A stretch of 64,000 bases of DNA from Skeletonema tropicum (Eukaryota; Bacillariophyta; Thalassiosirophyceae; Thalassiosirales; Thalassiosiraceae). Position 1 is the stretch's first letter, and each line of letters starts with the position of its first letter. The stretch covers positions 1,054,001-1,118,000 of the forward strand of contig CM074131.1 in assembly GCA_037178625.1 (NCBI GenBank). Direction: 5' to 3'. This document shows, one piece after another, positions 32,500-42,056 of this stretch. Made by a program: the position numbers and the translations under genes. The notes below the pieces were generated by a model that saw only the letters and a program-made list of their open reading frames with translations, was not told the DNA's origin and did no database searches.

Positions 32500-33345
32500 A
32501 TTATTTCCAGCTCGTCGCCACATTTCTAAATTCAACCTCAAATAAGAATTGGTATCAGACTAGATGAACACGAAAATTTGAATGCCCTTCTCGGAAATAT
32601 TTTGACAACGTCTCACTATCTAGCACTCGTTGATCGACGCACATGTAGACAAAAATCTCATCCTCATCTGCTGCCGCAGCCATCATCACTAATCCTTAAA
32701 CTAGACAAATTCCTTTTGACAATATTGCACCGTTATATTATCATCTCCTCTGCTGCACGTCGCTTTGGAGGAGTATCTTTTTGCTACGTGGATAGACACA
32801 TACGAATTAGGACAGTGTCATTCTATTGACAAAGCGAACAGAGAGTTGCTCCTACAATATTCATTCTTACGTTGCTCTCAAAGAGGGTGATACACGCCGC
32901 TCGATCGTCGCTGCCAATTGCACTCTCAAACCAAACACATTCTTTTGATTGATATATTCAAACTCGTACTAAATATTCTCGGCGTACAAACGTTGTTGCT
33001 CGAATTTTTGTGTAAACATCACTCTCTACTCTACTCGATCTAACAAAATAACAGTCACACGTGTTTGTGTGGTGACAGTTAGTACACCACCGCAAGGTTG
33101 GACTGCCCTTCTTGTGTTGTCATCAAAATCGCACAGAATTGAGAATTGCCATCATTCTCCATTCTCCCTCATGAAAAATTGCAAGACCAGAGAGACAACG
33201 AGAATCTTTGGAAGAGGCGTCGTCAAGGAGTCGGCTACTATGGTACTTATGGTAACAGATGATGATGGTAACGCTTAGTAGATAACGCTTAGTAGATAAC
33301 GCTTGTTGCTTGTTGCTGTTGCTGTTGCTGTTTCAATTTGAAAGT
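32500..33345. other. No recognisable gene
   Basis: AT-rich sequence inside the array interruption with only short frames. A 14-bp direct repeat (AACGCTTAGTAGAT) occurs at about 33270-33300, followed by TTGCTGTTGCTG runs leading into the inverted minisatellite. Confidence 0.4.
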
Positions 33346-33346
33346 T

Positions 33347-33560
33347 CAAGAAAGTTTCAGTCATCTTTCGGTCATCTTTCGGTCATCTTTCGGTCATCTT
33401 TCGGTCATCTTTCGGTCATCTTTCGGTCATCTTTCGGTCATCTTTCGGTCATCTTTCGGTCATCTTTCAGAATACCGAAAGATGACCGAAAGATGACCGA
33501 AAGATGACCGAAAGATGACCGAAAGATGACCGAAAGATGATAGAAACTTTCTTGAAGTTT
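33347..33560. repeat. Inverted 11-bp minisatellite forming a long hairpin
   Basis: Ten tandem copies of TCATCTTTCGG (33361-33470, the last ending CAG), a 4-bp AATA centre, then six copies of the reverse complement CCGAAAGATGA (33475-33540). The block is framed by an outer inverted repeat, CAAGAAAGTTTC and GAAACTTTCTTG. The arms could pair over at least 66 bp plus the outer 12 bp. Confidence 0.95.
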
Positions 33561-33599
33561 TTTTAGAATGCAGATCGATCGGGCATAGATCAATGAAAC

Positions 33600-33795
33600 T
33601 TTATCACGCTTCACGGATGGTGACGAATACGAAGAAGTGGTGTCCCGAGCTATCCAAGCTACCAAAAGCCGTACTGCAAAAACCTTGAACTTTGGGAAGC
33701 TCCGACACAAGTGCTACAAGCTGCGCGACGTACGTCATCTGGATACACGCGCTCATGAGGCCCTATCATTACATACAAAACCTAGAGATTTTTGC
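33600..33795 (+). pseudogene. Longer version of the coding-like fragment carried upstream of every FCP copy
   Basis: The frame D-E-Y-E-E-V-V-S-R-A-I ... L-R-D-V-R-H-L-D-T-R-A-H-E-A-L is open here. From about 33719 onward the same bases recur in all eight array units (for example 10995-11060), where the upstream part is replaced by unrelated sequence. It looks like the tail of a lost neighbouring gene. No family recognised. Confidence 0.45.
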
Positions 33796-35290
33796 CACTA
33801 TGGTACGTTGTCAATACTTCGTCATCTCCGACTGTTGTGTTCACCTCCGTTCCTTCTGAATTGCCATCTTCTTACAGCTTTGCGCCTACAACATAAAACC
33901 CGCTTATCTTATGTAGGAGTCATTATTACCGCTACCCAACACACTACTGTCACCGCTCTTCGGTATGGTACCCTCTGAGGTGGCAACCTATGGCAACCAA
34001 GATACTGCTCAGTAAGTGTGAGGTGGTTCGCTTGTTCCCTTGTTGAGGTGTTGTGCAGCATACATTAATAACAGCAACGCAGCTCGCAGCTGTAAGATAG
34101 ATGTGTTGCACAGCGTGTTCAATTTCTCTGCGTCGATGAGGTCGGCTCGGCAGTCGGCAGCAAGTCCTGTTTTGATAGCTTCGTGAGAGATCTCAAATAT
34201 TTTGACTAATGAAAACTGAATGACTTGCTTTCAACAATTATGTAGAATCAAAGACGAAGCTTCGATCTATCCACCTCACATGCTTTTGTGACTGTCCAAG
34301 CAACACATCATGCAATGCAGCCACAAACACGTCGTGTCAACTTTGTTTGAAAAGCATTCCGATGTCCTTCACCTACCTCTCATAAAATCGATTCACTAAT
34401 CATTACAACATCTCTCTACAACACAACAACAATCAAAATGATGAAGCTTGCTCTTATTTCCGCCCTTGCCGGCTCTGCCGCTGCCTTCGCCCCTGCTCAA
34501 ACCGGCGCTCGCTCCACCAGCCTCAATGCATTCACCGCCGCCGATCTTCCCGGTGCTATCGCTCCCATGGGCTTCTTCGATCCTCTTGGATTTGCCTGAG
34601 AAGGCTGACGAGGCCACCCTCAAGCGTTACCGTGAGGCCGAGATCACCCACGGACGTGTTGCCATGCTTGCCGTTGTTGGATTCTTCGTCGGCGAAGCTG
34701 TTGAGGGCTCATCCTTCCTCTTCGATGCATCCATCTCTGGCCCTGCCATCTCTCACCCAGGTCAGGTTCCCGGAGGCTGGGATGCCCTCATCATTGCCGG
34801 AATCGGCTTCGCTGAGCTGCAGCGTGCCAAGACTGGCTGGGTTGACCCCGCCGATGTGAAGTTCGACCAGGCAGGTGCATTGAACTCTGACTACTACCCT
34901 GGTGATATTGGATTTGATCCCCTTGGCTTGAAGCCCGAGGATCCTGATGAGCTTAATGTTTTGATTACCAAGGAGCTTCAGAATGGACGTCTTGCCATGC
35001 TTGCGGCTGCAGGTTTCTTGGCCCAAGAGGCAGTTGATGGCAAGGGCATCATTGAGCACTTCTCTTCATAAGGAGATAAATTACCACACACGGCAACAAA
35101 ATGATCCACAACACCACCACAACACAAAACCGACACATTTTTGAAAATTATAGATGCTGGAATGGCATTGCGTTATTCCATTGTAAATAGAATAGAATAG
35201 AGATAGAGTATAAGCTAGAAAATTTCACTGAAACTATGACACCAAGCTGACAAACATTCTCGTCGAAATATTATCTATTCTCTCTACTCG
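33719..35290. repeat. Diverged ninth array-1 unit
   Basis: Resumes homology to the units at GCGACGTACGTCATC. It has more substitutions and small indels than units 1-8 (for example the duplicated CGCAGCT near 34080 and GGTCGGCTCGGCAG near 34140) and leads into the complete CC gene. Confidence 0.85.
34438..35071 (+). pseudogene. FCP: FCP copy 9, frameshifted
   Basis: 634 nt, one base too long. An extra C (TTTGCCTGAG for TTTGCTGAG) near 34594 creates an immediate TGA after about 52 codons. Downstream the FCP frame continues intact to the usual stop, with one replacement (PDEL for PEEL) and several silent changes. The signal peptide has M2, A9 and S13. This copy faces the complete CC gene and so keeps the presumed ancestral FCP/CC arrangement. 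Confidence 0.85.
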
Positions 35291-35607
35291 CATGGATGAG
35301 CTCAAATCGTGTCAGCTGCTCGCTGCTTTACTCACAAGAAGTAGCATGGTCCACTCAGACTCAGACAGGGATCTACTCATCCAAGTGTATATACTACTCA
35401 ATTCATATCATGGCTTGTTGCGAAGTAAGACTCCAAGCTTATTACAATGTCAATTATATGTCATGTTCATCTACTGTCTCGTGTGTTCTCGGATTCTTTA
35501 CTTATAAGTAACAGGGTTCACTTAGATTTAGTCAGGGATCAACTCATCCAGGTGTAGATATTATCCTTAATTCATGGCTTGCTGCAAAGTAATGAACGTA
35601 TTATCAG
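35072..35607. other. Convergent spacer between FCP copy 9 and the CC gene
   Basis: Contains two diverged tandem copies of a segment beginning near CAGGGATCTACTCATCCAAG (about 35365 and 35533) and ending in an ATGGCTTG block. Units 1-8 keep only one. No gene seen. Confidence 0.5.
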
Positions 35608-37002
35608 TTAATATGGTTTAATGCCCGTCGTTCTTGCCTCTGATCTTGGTATTACATTTCGAATCACATCTCGAGCAGCGATTGTCTTGTTAATACCAGC
35701 TTCATGCAATGAGTTCGCAAGCCTAAACTTTGTGTCCGAGAACAGTTTCTCGTTTGTAAAGGAAGTTTGACGCCCCTGTTGGAAGTCAGCAAGATCACTC
35801 TGCCTGCGATAGAAGTCGTGGTGACGTGCATTGGTACTTTTGTGTATGTCTGGTTGTAGATCAGTAATCGTCTTTTGGTAAGGGCAGCTCATAGCAAGCG
35901 TAGACAACCTTTCGAGTTGAAGATCTCGCTCTCTCATCATCTTCGATTCTTGTTCCTTTTTAGCGATCAACTTTTGTTCTCGCTGTTCCTCCCGAAATGT
36001 TGACCTCTCTCTATTGAAGCTCATATTGCGTTGCCTTTTCATTTCCTCTTGGAGCAGGACTTCAGCGTTCTCCTTCTCATGATCTTGAAGCCTTTCTAAA
36101 CGATGCTTTGCGAGTACTTGCATTGTCTCCAAACGCTTTTGTATGACCTTGTCATCTGTATCTTTGAATTCAAGACTGGAGGATTCTTGTCGATCTTTGC
36201 GCTCAAGACTGGAGCTGGATGTTTCTAGTTGGTTTTGCGTTAGCTGTTGCTGCAGTCGTGATAATTTCAATTGAGCATGTAACTCTTGCTGCTTGGCTTC
36301 ACTCTTTACTTTGTTTGCACTACGTCGTGATTTCTCAACAATACGCTTCCGTAGGTCTTCAACTCTATCAATCCCCTTCTTCTTTATCTGCTCATACCGT
36401 GTTTTGTCCCGCTTGTGTTTGACAGCTTCAAGTTCTTCCAACAATTCCTGTTTCATCAATTCAACTTCACTTTCCTCTTCACCTAGCGCGCGTAGAGAGT
36501 CAAGCGCTGTTAGCAAGGAAGGAGGAATGTTGCATTGCTTCTTCCCTTCAGATACTAGTTGCAAAGCCCGGCTTCTTTGTGTTCTAATCTCTTCTTCGAG
36601 AGCTGAGCATTGCTGATCTAAATCTTCTTCCATCTCATTGAGACATTGCTTCATGTCCAGTATCATCTCCCTGCGACGGAGGACATTGTTGTCTTGGGAG
36701 GTCTCCAACGCGTCCTTTAGGCCGATAACAAGCGACATGGCATCACATTCAGATTGTTCTTGACCGCGAGGTCTCGGTAGCAAGCCTACATCATTTTGCA
36801 TTCTGTCAACTTGCACTGACAATTTACGCTCCAGTTCCGACAACTCTCTTGATGTCTTTATCCATTCAAAAGTTGTCGATTGGGAATGCGAATGCACCCT
36901 TTGTTTACGACGCAATGTCTGAACCGATTTCACAATGCCATCAAACTGCACATCACCTTCTGCCGCCAGCAGAGCGTCGAGGTGTTGTTTAGTTGTTTTC
37001 AT
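35608..37002 (-). CDS. Coiled-coil protein (CC), apparent source of all array fragments
   Basis: Frame of 464 aa from the ATG at 37002 (the in-frame codon upstream is GTG). Nearly all predicted alpha helix, rich in Glu, Lys, Gln, Arg and Leu. Long coiled coils lie at about 65-250 and 255-380, including a Q-rich spot (RLQQQLTQ). A basic, less helical C-terminus contains ITDLQPD and ends GIKPY. No enzymatic motif; not assigned to a named family. Differently deleted copies lie in all eight left units (lacking the N-terminal half and the last ~65 codons) and in the three right-hand fragments (lacking roughly the first 220 codons including the ATG). This is the only copy with a complete frame. Confidence 0.75.
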   Translation of the reverse strand: MKTTKQHLDALLAAEGDVQFDGIVKSVQTLRRKQRVHSHSQSTTFEWIKTSRELSELERKLSVQVDRMQNDVGLLPRPRGQEQSECDAMSLVIGLKDALETSQDNNVLRRREMILDMKQCLNEMEEDLDQQCSALEEEIRTQRSRALQLVSEGKKQCNIPPSLLTALDSLRALGEEESEVELMKQELLEELEAVKHKRDKTRYEQIKKKGIDRVEDLRKRIVEKSRRSANKVKSEAKQQELHAQLKLSRLQQQLTQNQLETSSSSLERKDRQESSSLEFKDTDDKVIQKRLETMQVLAKHRLERLQDHEKENAEVLLQEEMKRQRNMSFNRERSTFREEQREQKLIAKKEQESKMMRERDLQLERLSTLAMSCPYQKTITDLQPDIHKSTNARHHDFYRRQSDLADFQQGRQTSFTNEKLFSDTKFRLANSLHEAGINKTIAARDVIRNVIPRSEARTTGIKPY

Positions 37003-37228
37003 TTTGACGGGTCTCACTGAATGGATGTCTTTGCCCAGTAAACGATCTCACTTTGGTTATGGTAAGTTCGATTCAGCTCTCTATAAAGATATACTCATCG
37101 TGCGATATCAGCATTTTAAAATATTTTTTATGTTCGATGTTGATGTTGTCAACAATATCATTCGACATACACGTCTGCATTTTTTGATATCACAGCACAT
37201 CGAATGTCTCGCACATGCTGTTTCAAAA

Positions 37229-37830
37229 TCATTCTTCCGCTATCAATACATCAATCACCGCTTCCAACTCATCAAAGTAATCAAAGAAATGAGATCGACG
37301 AGTGAGCATGTTGTATGTCGATGTAAGACCAAGCCCATCTCTAATTTTCTCCGCCTCAAACAGCGGTATAAAAGGGTCATCATCGGAATGAAATTGGTAC
37401 CAGCGCTCCCGCTTGCAATTTGTCAACATATCTTGAAACAAGTAAGGATTCGCAATCTCCCTGTGGATAAGTATCCCGGACATCCTCTCGTGAGCATCAC
37501 CCAAGATCACTAAACGATCGCTGAAACAAGCACAAGCTCCATGAACAGGATACATCTCGGTATAACGAAGTATTGCTTGAGCACCAGAGCTATGACCGAC
37601 TAGGATGACATTGCTTGGATCATCTGGTGACGCCTCCTCGGCGAGTGATCGCATGAAAGGTACCCATCGATCTCGTCGGGCGTGGAGAGGGTCTGGGAAG
37701 TCTTTGCAGATGCATGGGATATTCTTCTCAATGAGCTTATCATGAAAGATGCCGTACCAGTTGCTTTGGCGGATATTGGAACAGCCGTTGCCAGGGCATA
37801 TATAATGACTGTGGGCGTCGGCACCTTCAT
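37229..37830 (-). pseudogene. RBBP9-like serine hydrolase, copy 1 (several frameshifts)
   Basis: Aligns along its whole length with the intact copy at 39863-40456, and keeps the G-H-S-S-G nucleophile motif and the C-terminal S-H-F-F. It has an extra TA near 37798 that breaks the start region, and compensating single-base indels between 37455 and 37545 that garble the segment after P-V-H-G. Most diverged of the four copies and closest to the CC gene. Confidence 0.75.
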
Positions 37831-38029
37831 AATGATGGTTTGTTGCGATGTCTGTGTATGTGTAGTGCGTGTAGGTCTACCCGCATCAACCCGCATGCAG
37901 CTTTCAGCTTGGTGTGTTGTTGAGCCCGCCAAAAATCTTTGCAGGATACCACATACCCAAAGAGTCTCGTCAAGTATGTAGTAGGGCAACTCTCGCTCCA
38001 CCATGCTGACACAAGCATAACTTTGAGCT

Positions 38030-38470
38030 TTAAAATCTTTCAAGTTGAAGCTCTCGTTCTCTCATCATCTTTGATTCTTGTTCCTGTTTTGCAATCAACT
38101 TTTGTTCTCGCTGTTCGTCCCGAAATGTTGACCTCTCTCTATTGAAGCTCATATTGCGTTGCTTTATCATTTCCTCTTGGAGCAGAACCTCGGCATTTTC
38201 CTTCTCATGATCTTGGAGCCGTTCTAAATGATGCTTTGCGAGTACTTGCATTGTCTCCAAACGCTTTTGTACGCCAACAACCTTTTCATCTATATCTTTG
38301 CACTTGAGACTGGATGTTTCTTGTTGATTTTGCGTTAGCTGTTGCTGCAGTCGTGATAATTTCAGTTGAGCATGCAATTCTTGCTGCTTGACTTCACTCT
38401 TCACTTTGCTTGTATTACGTAGTGATTTCTCAATGACGCGTCTCACTGAAGGAATGTCTTTGCCTAGTAA
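38030..38470 (-). pseudogene. Internally deleted CC fragment a
   Basis: Joins the CC 5' leader (GTCTCACTGAA...GTCTTTGCC, matching 37009-37040) directly to codons of the middle of CC (I-E-K-S onward). This removes the ATG and the N-terminal ~220 residues. The open stretch is 138 codons from a GTG. It lacks the C-terminus. Confidence 0.8.
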
Positions 38471-38538
38471 ATGATTTTACAGCTTTATTCACACCGTATC
38501 GCATTTATTTAAGTACTTATATGTTCGACGTGATGGTG

Positions 38539-39142
38539 TTACAGAATCATTCCTCCGCTAATCAATACATCAATCACCGCTTCCAACTCATCAAAGTAAT
38601 CAAAGAAATGAGATCGACGAGTGAGCATGTTGTATGTCGATGTAAGACCAAGCCCATCTCTAATTTTCTCCGCCTCAAACTAGCGGTATAAAAGGGTCAT
38701 CATCGGAATGAAATTGGTACCAGCGCTCCCGCTTGCAATTTGTTAACATATCTTGAAACAAGTAAGGATTCGCAACTCCCTGTGGAAAGTACCCGGACAT
38801 CCTCTCGTGAGCATCACCAAGATCACTAAACGATGCCGAAACAAGCACAACTCCATGAACAGGATACATCTCGGTATAACGAAGTATTGCTTGAGCACCA
38901 GAGCTATGACCGACTAGGATGACATTGCTTGGATCATCTGGTGACGCCTCCTCGGCGAGTGATCGCATGAAAGGTACCCATCGATCTCGTCGGGCGTGGA
39001 GAGGGTCTGGGAAGTCTTTGCAGATGCATGGGATATTCTTCTCAATGAGCTTATCATGAAAGATGCCGTACCAGATGCTTTCGCGCATATTGCAACAGCC
39101 CTTACCAGGGCATATAATGACTGTGGGTGTTGGCACCTTCAT
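38539..39142 (-). pseudogene. RBBP9-like serine hydrolase, copy 2 (C-terminal frameshift)
   Basis: Reads normally from the ATG at 39142 through G-H-S-S-G and D-D-D-P-F-I-P. An extra T near 38690 (CAAACTAGCGG against CAAACAGCGG) then produces a stop and removes the catalytic histidine region. The upstream frame differs from copy 3 by a 4-bp insertion, which argues against an N-terminal extension being used. Confidence 0.75.
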
Positions 39143-39345
39143 AATGATGGTTTGTTGCGATGTCTGTGTATGTGTAGTGCGTGTAGGTCTACCCGCATGC
39201 ATCAACCCGCATGCAGCTTTCAGCTTGGTGTGTTGTTGAGCCCGCCAAAAATCTTTGCAGGATACCACATACCCAAAGAGTCTCGTCAAGTATGTAGTAG
39301 GGCAACTCTCGCTCCACCATGCTGACACAAGCATAACTTTGAGCT

Positions 39346-39786
39346 TTAAAATCTTTCAAGTTGAAGCTCTCGTTCTCTCATCATCTTTGATTCTTGTTCC
39401 TGTTTTGCAATCAACTTTTGTTCTCGCTGTTCGTCCCGAAATGTTGACCTCTCTCTATTGAAGCTCATATTGCGTTGCTTTATCATTTCCTCTTGGAGCA
39501 GAACCTCGGCATTTTCCTTCTCATGATCTTGGAGCCGTTCTAAATGATGCTTTGCGAGTACTTGCATTGTCTCCAAACGCTTTTGTACGCCAACAACCTT
39601 TTCATCTATATCTTTGCACTTGAGACTGGATGTTTCTTGTTGATTTTGCGTTAGCTGTTGCTGCAGTCGTGATAATTTCAGTTGAGCATGCAATTCTTGC
39701 TGCTTGACTTCACTCTTCACTTTGCTTGTATTACGTAGTGATTTCTCAATGACGCGTCTCACTGAAGGAATGTCTTTGCCTAGTAA
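39346..39786 (-). pseudogene. Internally deleted CC fragment b
   Basis: Same sequence and deletion junction as fragment a, with no differences seen in the open stretch. Confidence 0.8.
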
Positions 39787-39862
39787 ATGATTTTACAGCT
39801 TTATTCACACCGTATCGCATTTATTTAAGTACTTATATGTTCGACGTGATGGTGTTACAGAA

Positions 39863-40456
39863 TCATTCCTCCGCAATCAATACATCAATCACCGCTTCCA
39901 ACTCATCAAAGTAATCAAAGAAATGAGATCGACGAGTGAGCATGTTGTATGTCGATGTAAGACCAAGCCCATCTCTAATTTTCTCCGCCTCAAACAGCGG
40001 TATAAAAGGGTCATCATCGGAATGAAATTGGTACCAGCGCTCCCGCTTGCAATTTGTTAACATATCTTGAAACAAGTAAGGATTCGCAACTCCCTGTGGA
40101 AAGTACCCGGACATCCTCTCGTGAGCATCACCAAGATCACTAAACGATGCCGAAACAAGCACAACTCCATGAACAGGATACATCTCGGTATAACGAAGTA
40201 TTGCTTGAGCACCAGAGCTATGACCGACTAGGATGACATTGCTTGGATCATCTGGTGACGCCTCCTCGGCGAGTGATCGCATGAAAGGTACCCATCGATC
40301 TCGTCGGGCGTGGAGAGGGTCTGGGAAGTCTTTGCAGATGCATGGGATATTCTTCTCAATGAGCTTATCATGAAAGATGCCGTACCAGATGCTTTCGCGC
40401 ATATTGCAACAGCCCTTACCAGGGCATATAATGACTGTGGGTGTTGGCACCTTCAT
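39863..40456 (-). CDS. RBBP9-like serine hydrolase, copy 3 (intact)
   Basis: 197 aa from the ATG at 40456 (human RBBP9 is 186 aa). Small alpha/beta hydrolase of the RBBP9/YdeN family: P-G-K-G after strand 1, D-F-P-D-P and W-V-P-F-M, the nucleophile elbow G78-H-S80-S-G, then V-L-V-S-A-S-F-S-D-L-G-D and R-M-S-G-Y-F. The acid lies in S-D-D-D-P-F-I-P (147-149) and the catalytic histidine is H178. Family members hydrolyse small esters; the physiological substrate is unknown. The frame stays open upstream to 40630, but that stretch is CC-unit leader sequence and is not conserved in frame between copies, so the shorter start is preferred. Confidence 0.85.
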   Translation of the reverse strand: MKVPTPTVIICPGKGCCNMRESIWYGIFHDKLIEKNIPCICKDFPDPLHARRDRWVPFMRSLAEEASPDDPSNVILVGHSSGAQAILRYTEMYPVHGVVLVSASFSDLGDAHERMSGYFPQGVANPYLFQDMLTNCKRERWYQFHSDDDPFIPLFEAEKIRDGLGLTSTYNMLTRRSHFFDYFDELEAVIDVLIAEE

Positions 40457-40655
40457 AATGATGGTTTGTTGCGATGTCTGTGTATGTGTAGTGCGTGTAG
40501 GTCTACCCGCATCAACCCGCATGCAGCTTTCAGCTTGGTGTGTTGTTGAGCCCGCCAAAAATCTTTGCAGGATACCACATACCCAAAGAGTCTCGTCAAG
40601 TATGTAGTAGGGCAACTCTCGCTCCACCATGCTGACACAAGCATAACTTTGAGCT

Positions 40656-41096
40656 TTAAAATCTTTCAAGTTGAAGCTCTCGTTCTCTCATCATCTTTGA
40701 TTCTTGTTCCTGTTTTGCAATCAACTTTTGTTCTCGCTGTTCGTCCCGAAATGTTGACCTCTCTCTATTGAAGCTCATATTGCGTTGCTTTATCATTTCC
40801 TCTTGGAGCAGAACCTCGGCATTTTCCTTCTCATGATCTTGGAGCCGTTCTAAATGATGCTTTGCGAGTACTTGCATTGTCTCCAAACGCTTTTGTACGC
40901 CAACAACCTTTTCATCTATATCTTTGCACTTGAGACTGGATGTTTCTTGTTGATTTTGCGTTAGCTGTTGCTGCAGTCGTGATAATTTCAGTTGAGCATG
41001 CAATTCTTGCTGCTTGACTTCACTCTTCACTTTGCTTGTATTACGTAGTGATTTCTCAATGACGCGTCTCACTGAAGGAATGTCTTTGCCTAGTAA
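40656..41096 (-). pseudogene. Internally deleted CC fragment c
   Basis: Third identical copy. Its presence upstream of hydrolase copy 3 means that gene's promoter would lie in CC-derived sequence. Confidence 0.8.
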
Positions 41097-41164
41097 ATGA
41101 TTTTACAGCTTTATTCACACCGTATCGCATTTATTTAAGTACTTATATGTTCGACGTGATGGTG

Positions 41165-41767
41165 TTACAGAATCATTCCTCCGCTAATCAATACATCAAT
41201 CACCGCTTCCAACTCATCAAAGTAATCAAAGAAATGAGATCGACGAGTGAGCATGTTGTATGTCGATGTAAGACCAAGCCCATCTCTAATTTTCTCCGCC
41301 TCAAACAGCGGTATAAAAGGGTCATCATCGGAATGAAATTGGTACCAGCGCTCCCGCTTGCAATTTGTTAACATATCTTGAAACAAGTAAGGATTCGCAA
41401 CTCCCTGTGGAAAGTACCCGGACATCCTCTCGTGAGCATCACCAAGATCACTAAACGATGCCGAAACAAGCACAACTCCATGAACAGGATACATCTCGGT
41501 ATAACGAAGTATTGCTTGAGCACCAGAGCTATGACCGACTAGGATGACATTGCTTGGATCATCTGGTGACGCCTCCTCGGCGAGTGATCGCATGAAAGGT
41601 ACCCATCGATCTCGTCGGGCGTGGAGAGGGTCTGGGAAGTCTTTGCAGATGCATGGGATATTCTTCTCAATGAGCTTATCATGAAAGATGCCGTACCAGA
41701 TGCTTTCGCGCATATTGCAACAGCCCTTACCAGGGCATATAATGACTGTGGGTGTTGGCTCCTTCAT
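41165..41767 (-). CDS. RBBP9-like serine hydrolase, copy 4 (intact, different ends)
   Basis: 200 aa from the ATG at 41767, catalytic motifs as in copy 3. The start reads M-K-E-P-T-P rather than M-K-V-P-T-P. The C-terminus ends V-L-I-S-G-G-M-I-L because of a one-base difference before the usual stop. Its 5' flank is unique sequence rather than a CC fragment, so it marks the right edge of the array and may keep the original promoter. Confidence 0.8.
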   Translation of the reverse strand: MKEPTPTVIICPGKGCCNMRESIWYGIFHDKLIEKNIPCICKDFPDPLHARRDRWVPFMRSLAEEASPDDPSNVILVGHSSGAQAILRYTEMYPVHGVVLVSASFSDLGDAHERMSGYFPQGVANPYLFQDMLTNCKRERWYQFHSDDDPFIPLFEAEKIRDGLGLTSTYNMLTRRSHFFDYFDELEAVIDVLISGGMIL

Positions 41768-42056
41768 TCATTTATGTTGTGTTATTCTAGATTCTATGTC
41801 TATGCTTGCAGATATGCCATCTTGATGCCTGATTGAAGATGCTCTTCCTGACGTGAAAGGCATCTTGGCCGTGTTGGCCCGCCAAAAATCTTCGCAAGAT
41901 ACCGCACCCACCTACCCAACACCACTCAAACCTCAAACGTCACCGTCACCGTCACGGAAGCTAAAATGGTGCTGAGAGAAAATAATACTCAGGCATAATA
42001 CTCACGAAAAACGAGAAGAAGTAGCTACATTCTGCTGCTCATACAAAGAAGGCAAG
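41768..42056. promoter_or_regulatory. Divergent spacer, hydrolase copy 4 / aldo-keto reductase
   Basis: No gene. It contains a short remnant of array-2 leader (CCGCCAAAAATCTT near 41879) and a CACCGTCACCGTCACGG tract near 41942. Confidence 0.4.

Larger units (their letters stand above)
37229..41767. repeat. Tandem array 2: [RBBP9-like hydrolase + CC fragment] units, ~1.31 kb
   Basis: Repeat spacing between CC fragments is 1316 and 1310 bp (38030, 39346, 40656). Four hydrolase copies alternate with three identical 138-codon CC fragments. The right border is at about 41765, where similarity to the other units' upstream sequence stops, apart from a short CCGCCAAAAATCTT match near 41879. Confidence 0.9.

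Noticed and set aside
33361..33540. Regular repeats that could suggest a CRISPR array
   Set aside because: The 11-bp repeats are directly adjacent with no spacers, in a eukaryotic genome; it is a minisatellite.
40457..40669. N-terminal extension of hydrolase copy 3
   Set aside because: The upstream frame differs between copies by a 4-bp indel and begins at TTG; the family start at M-K-V-P-T-P fits better.
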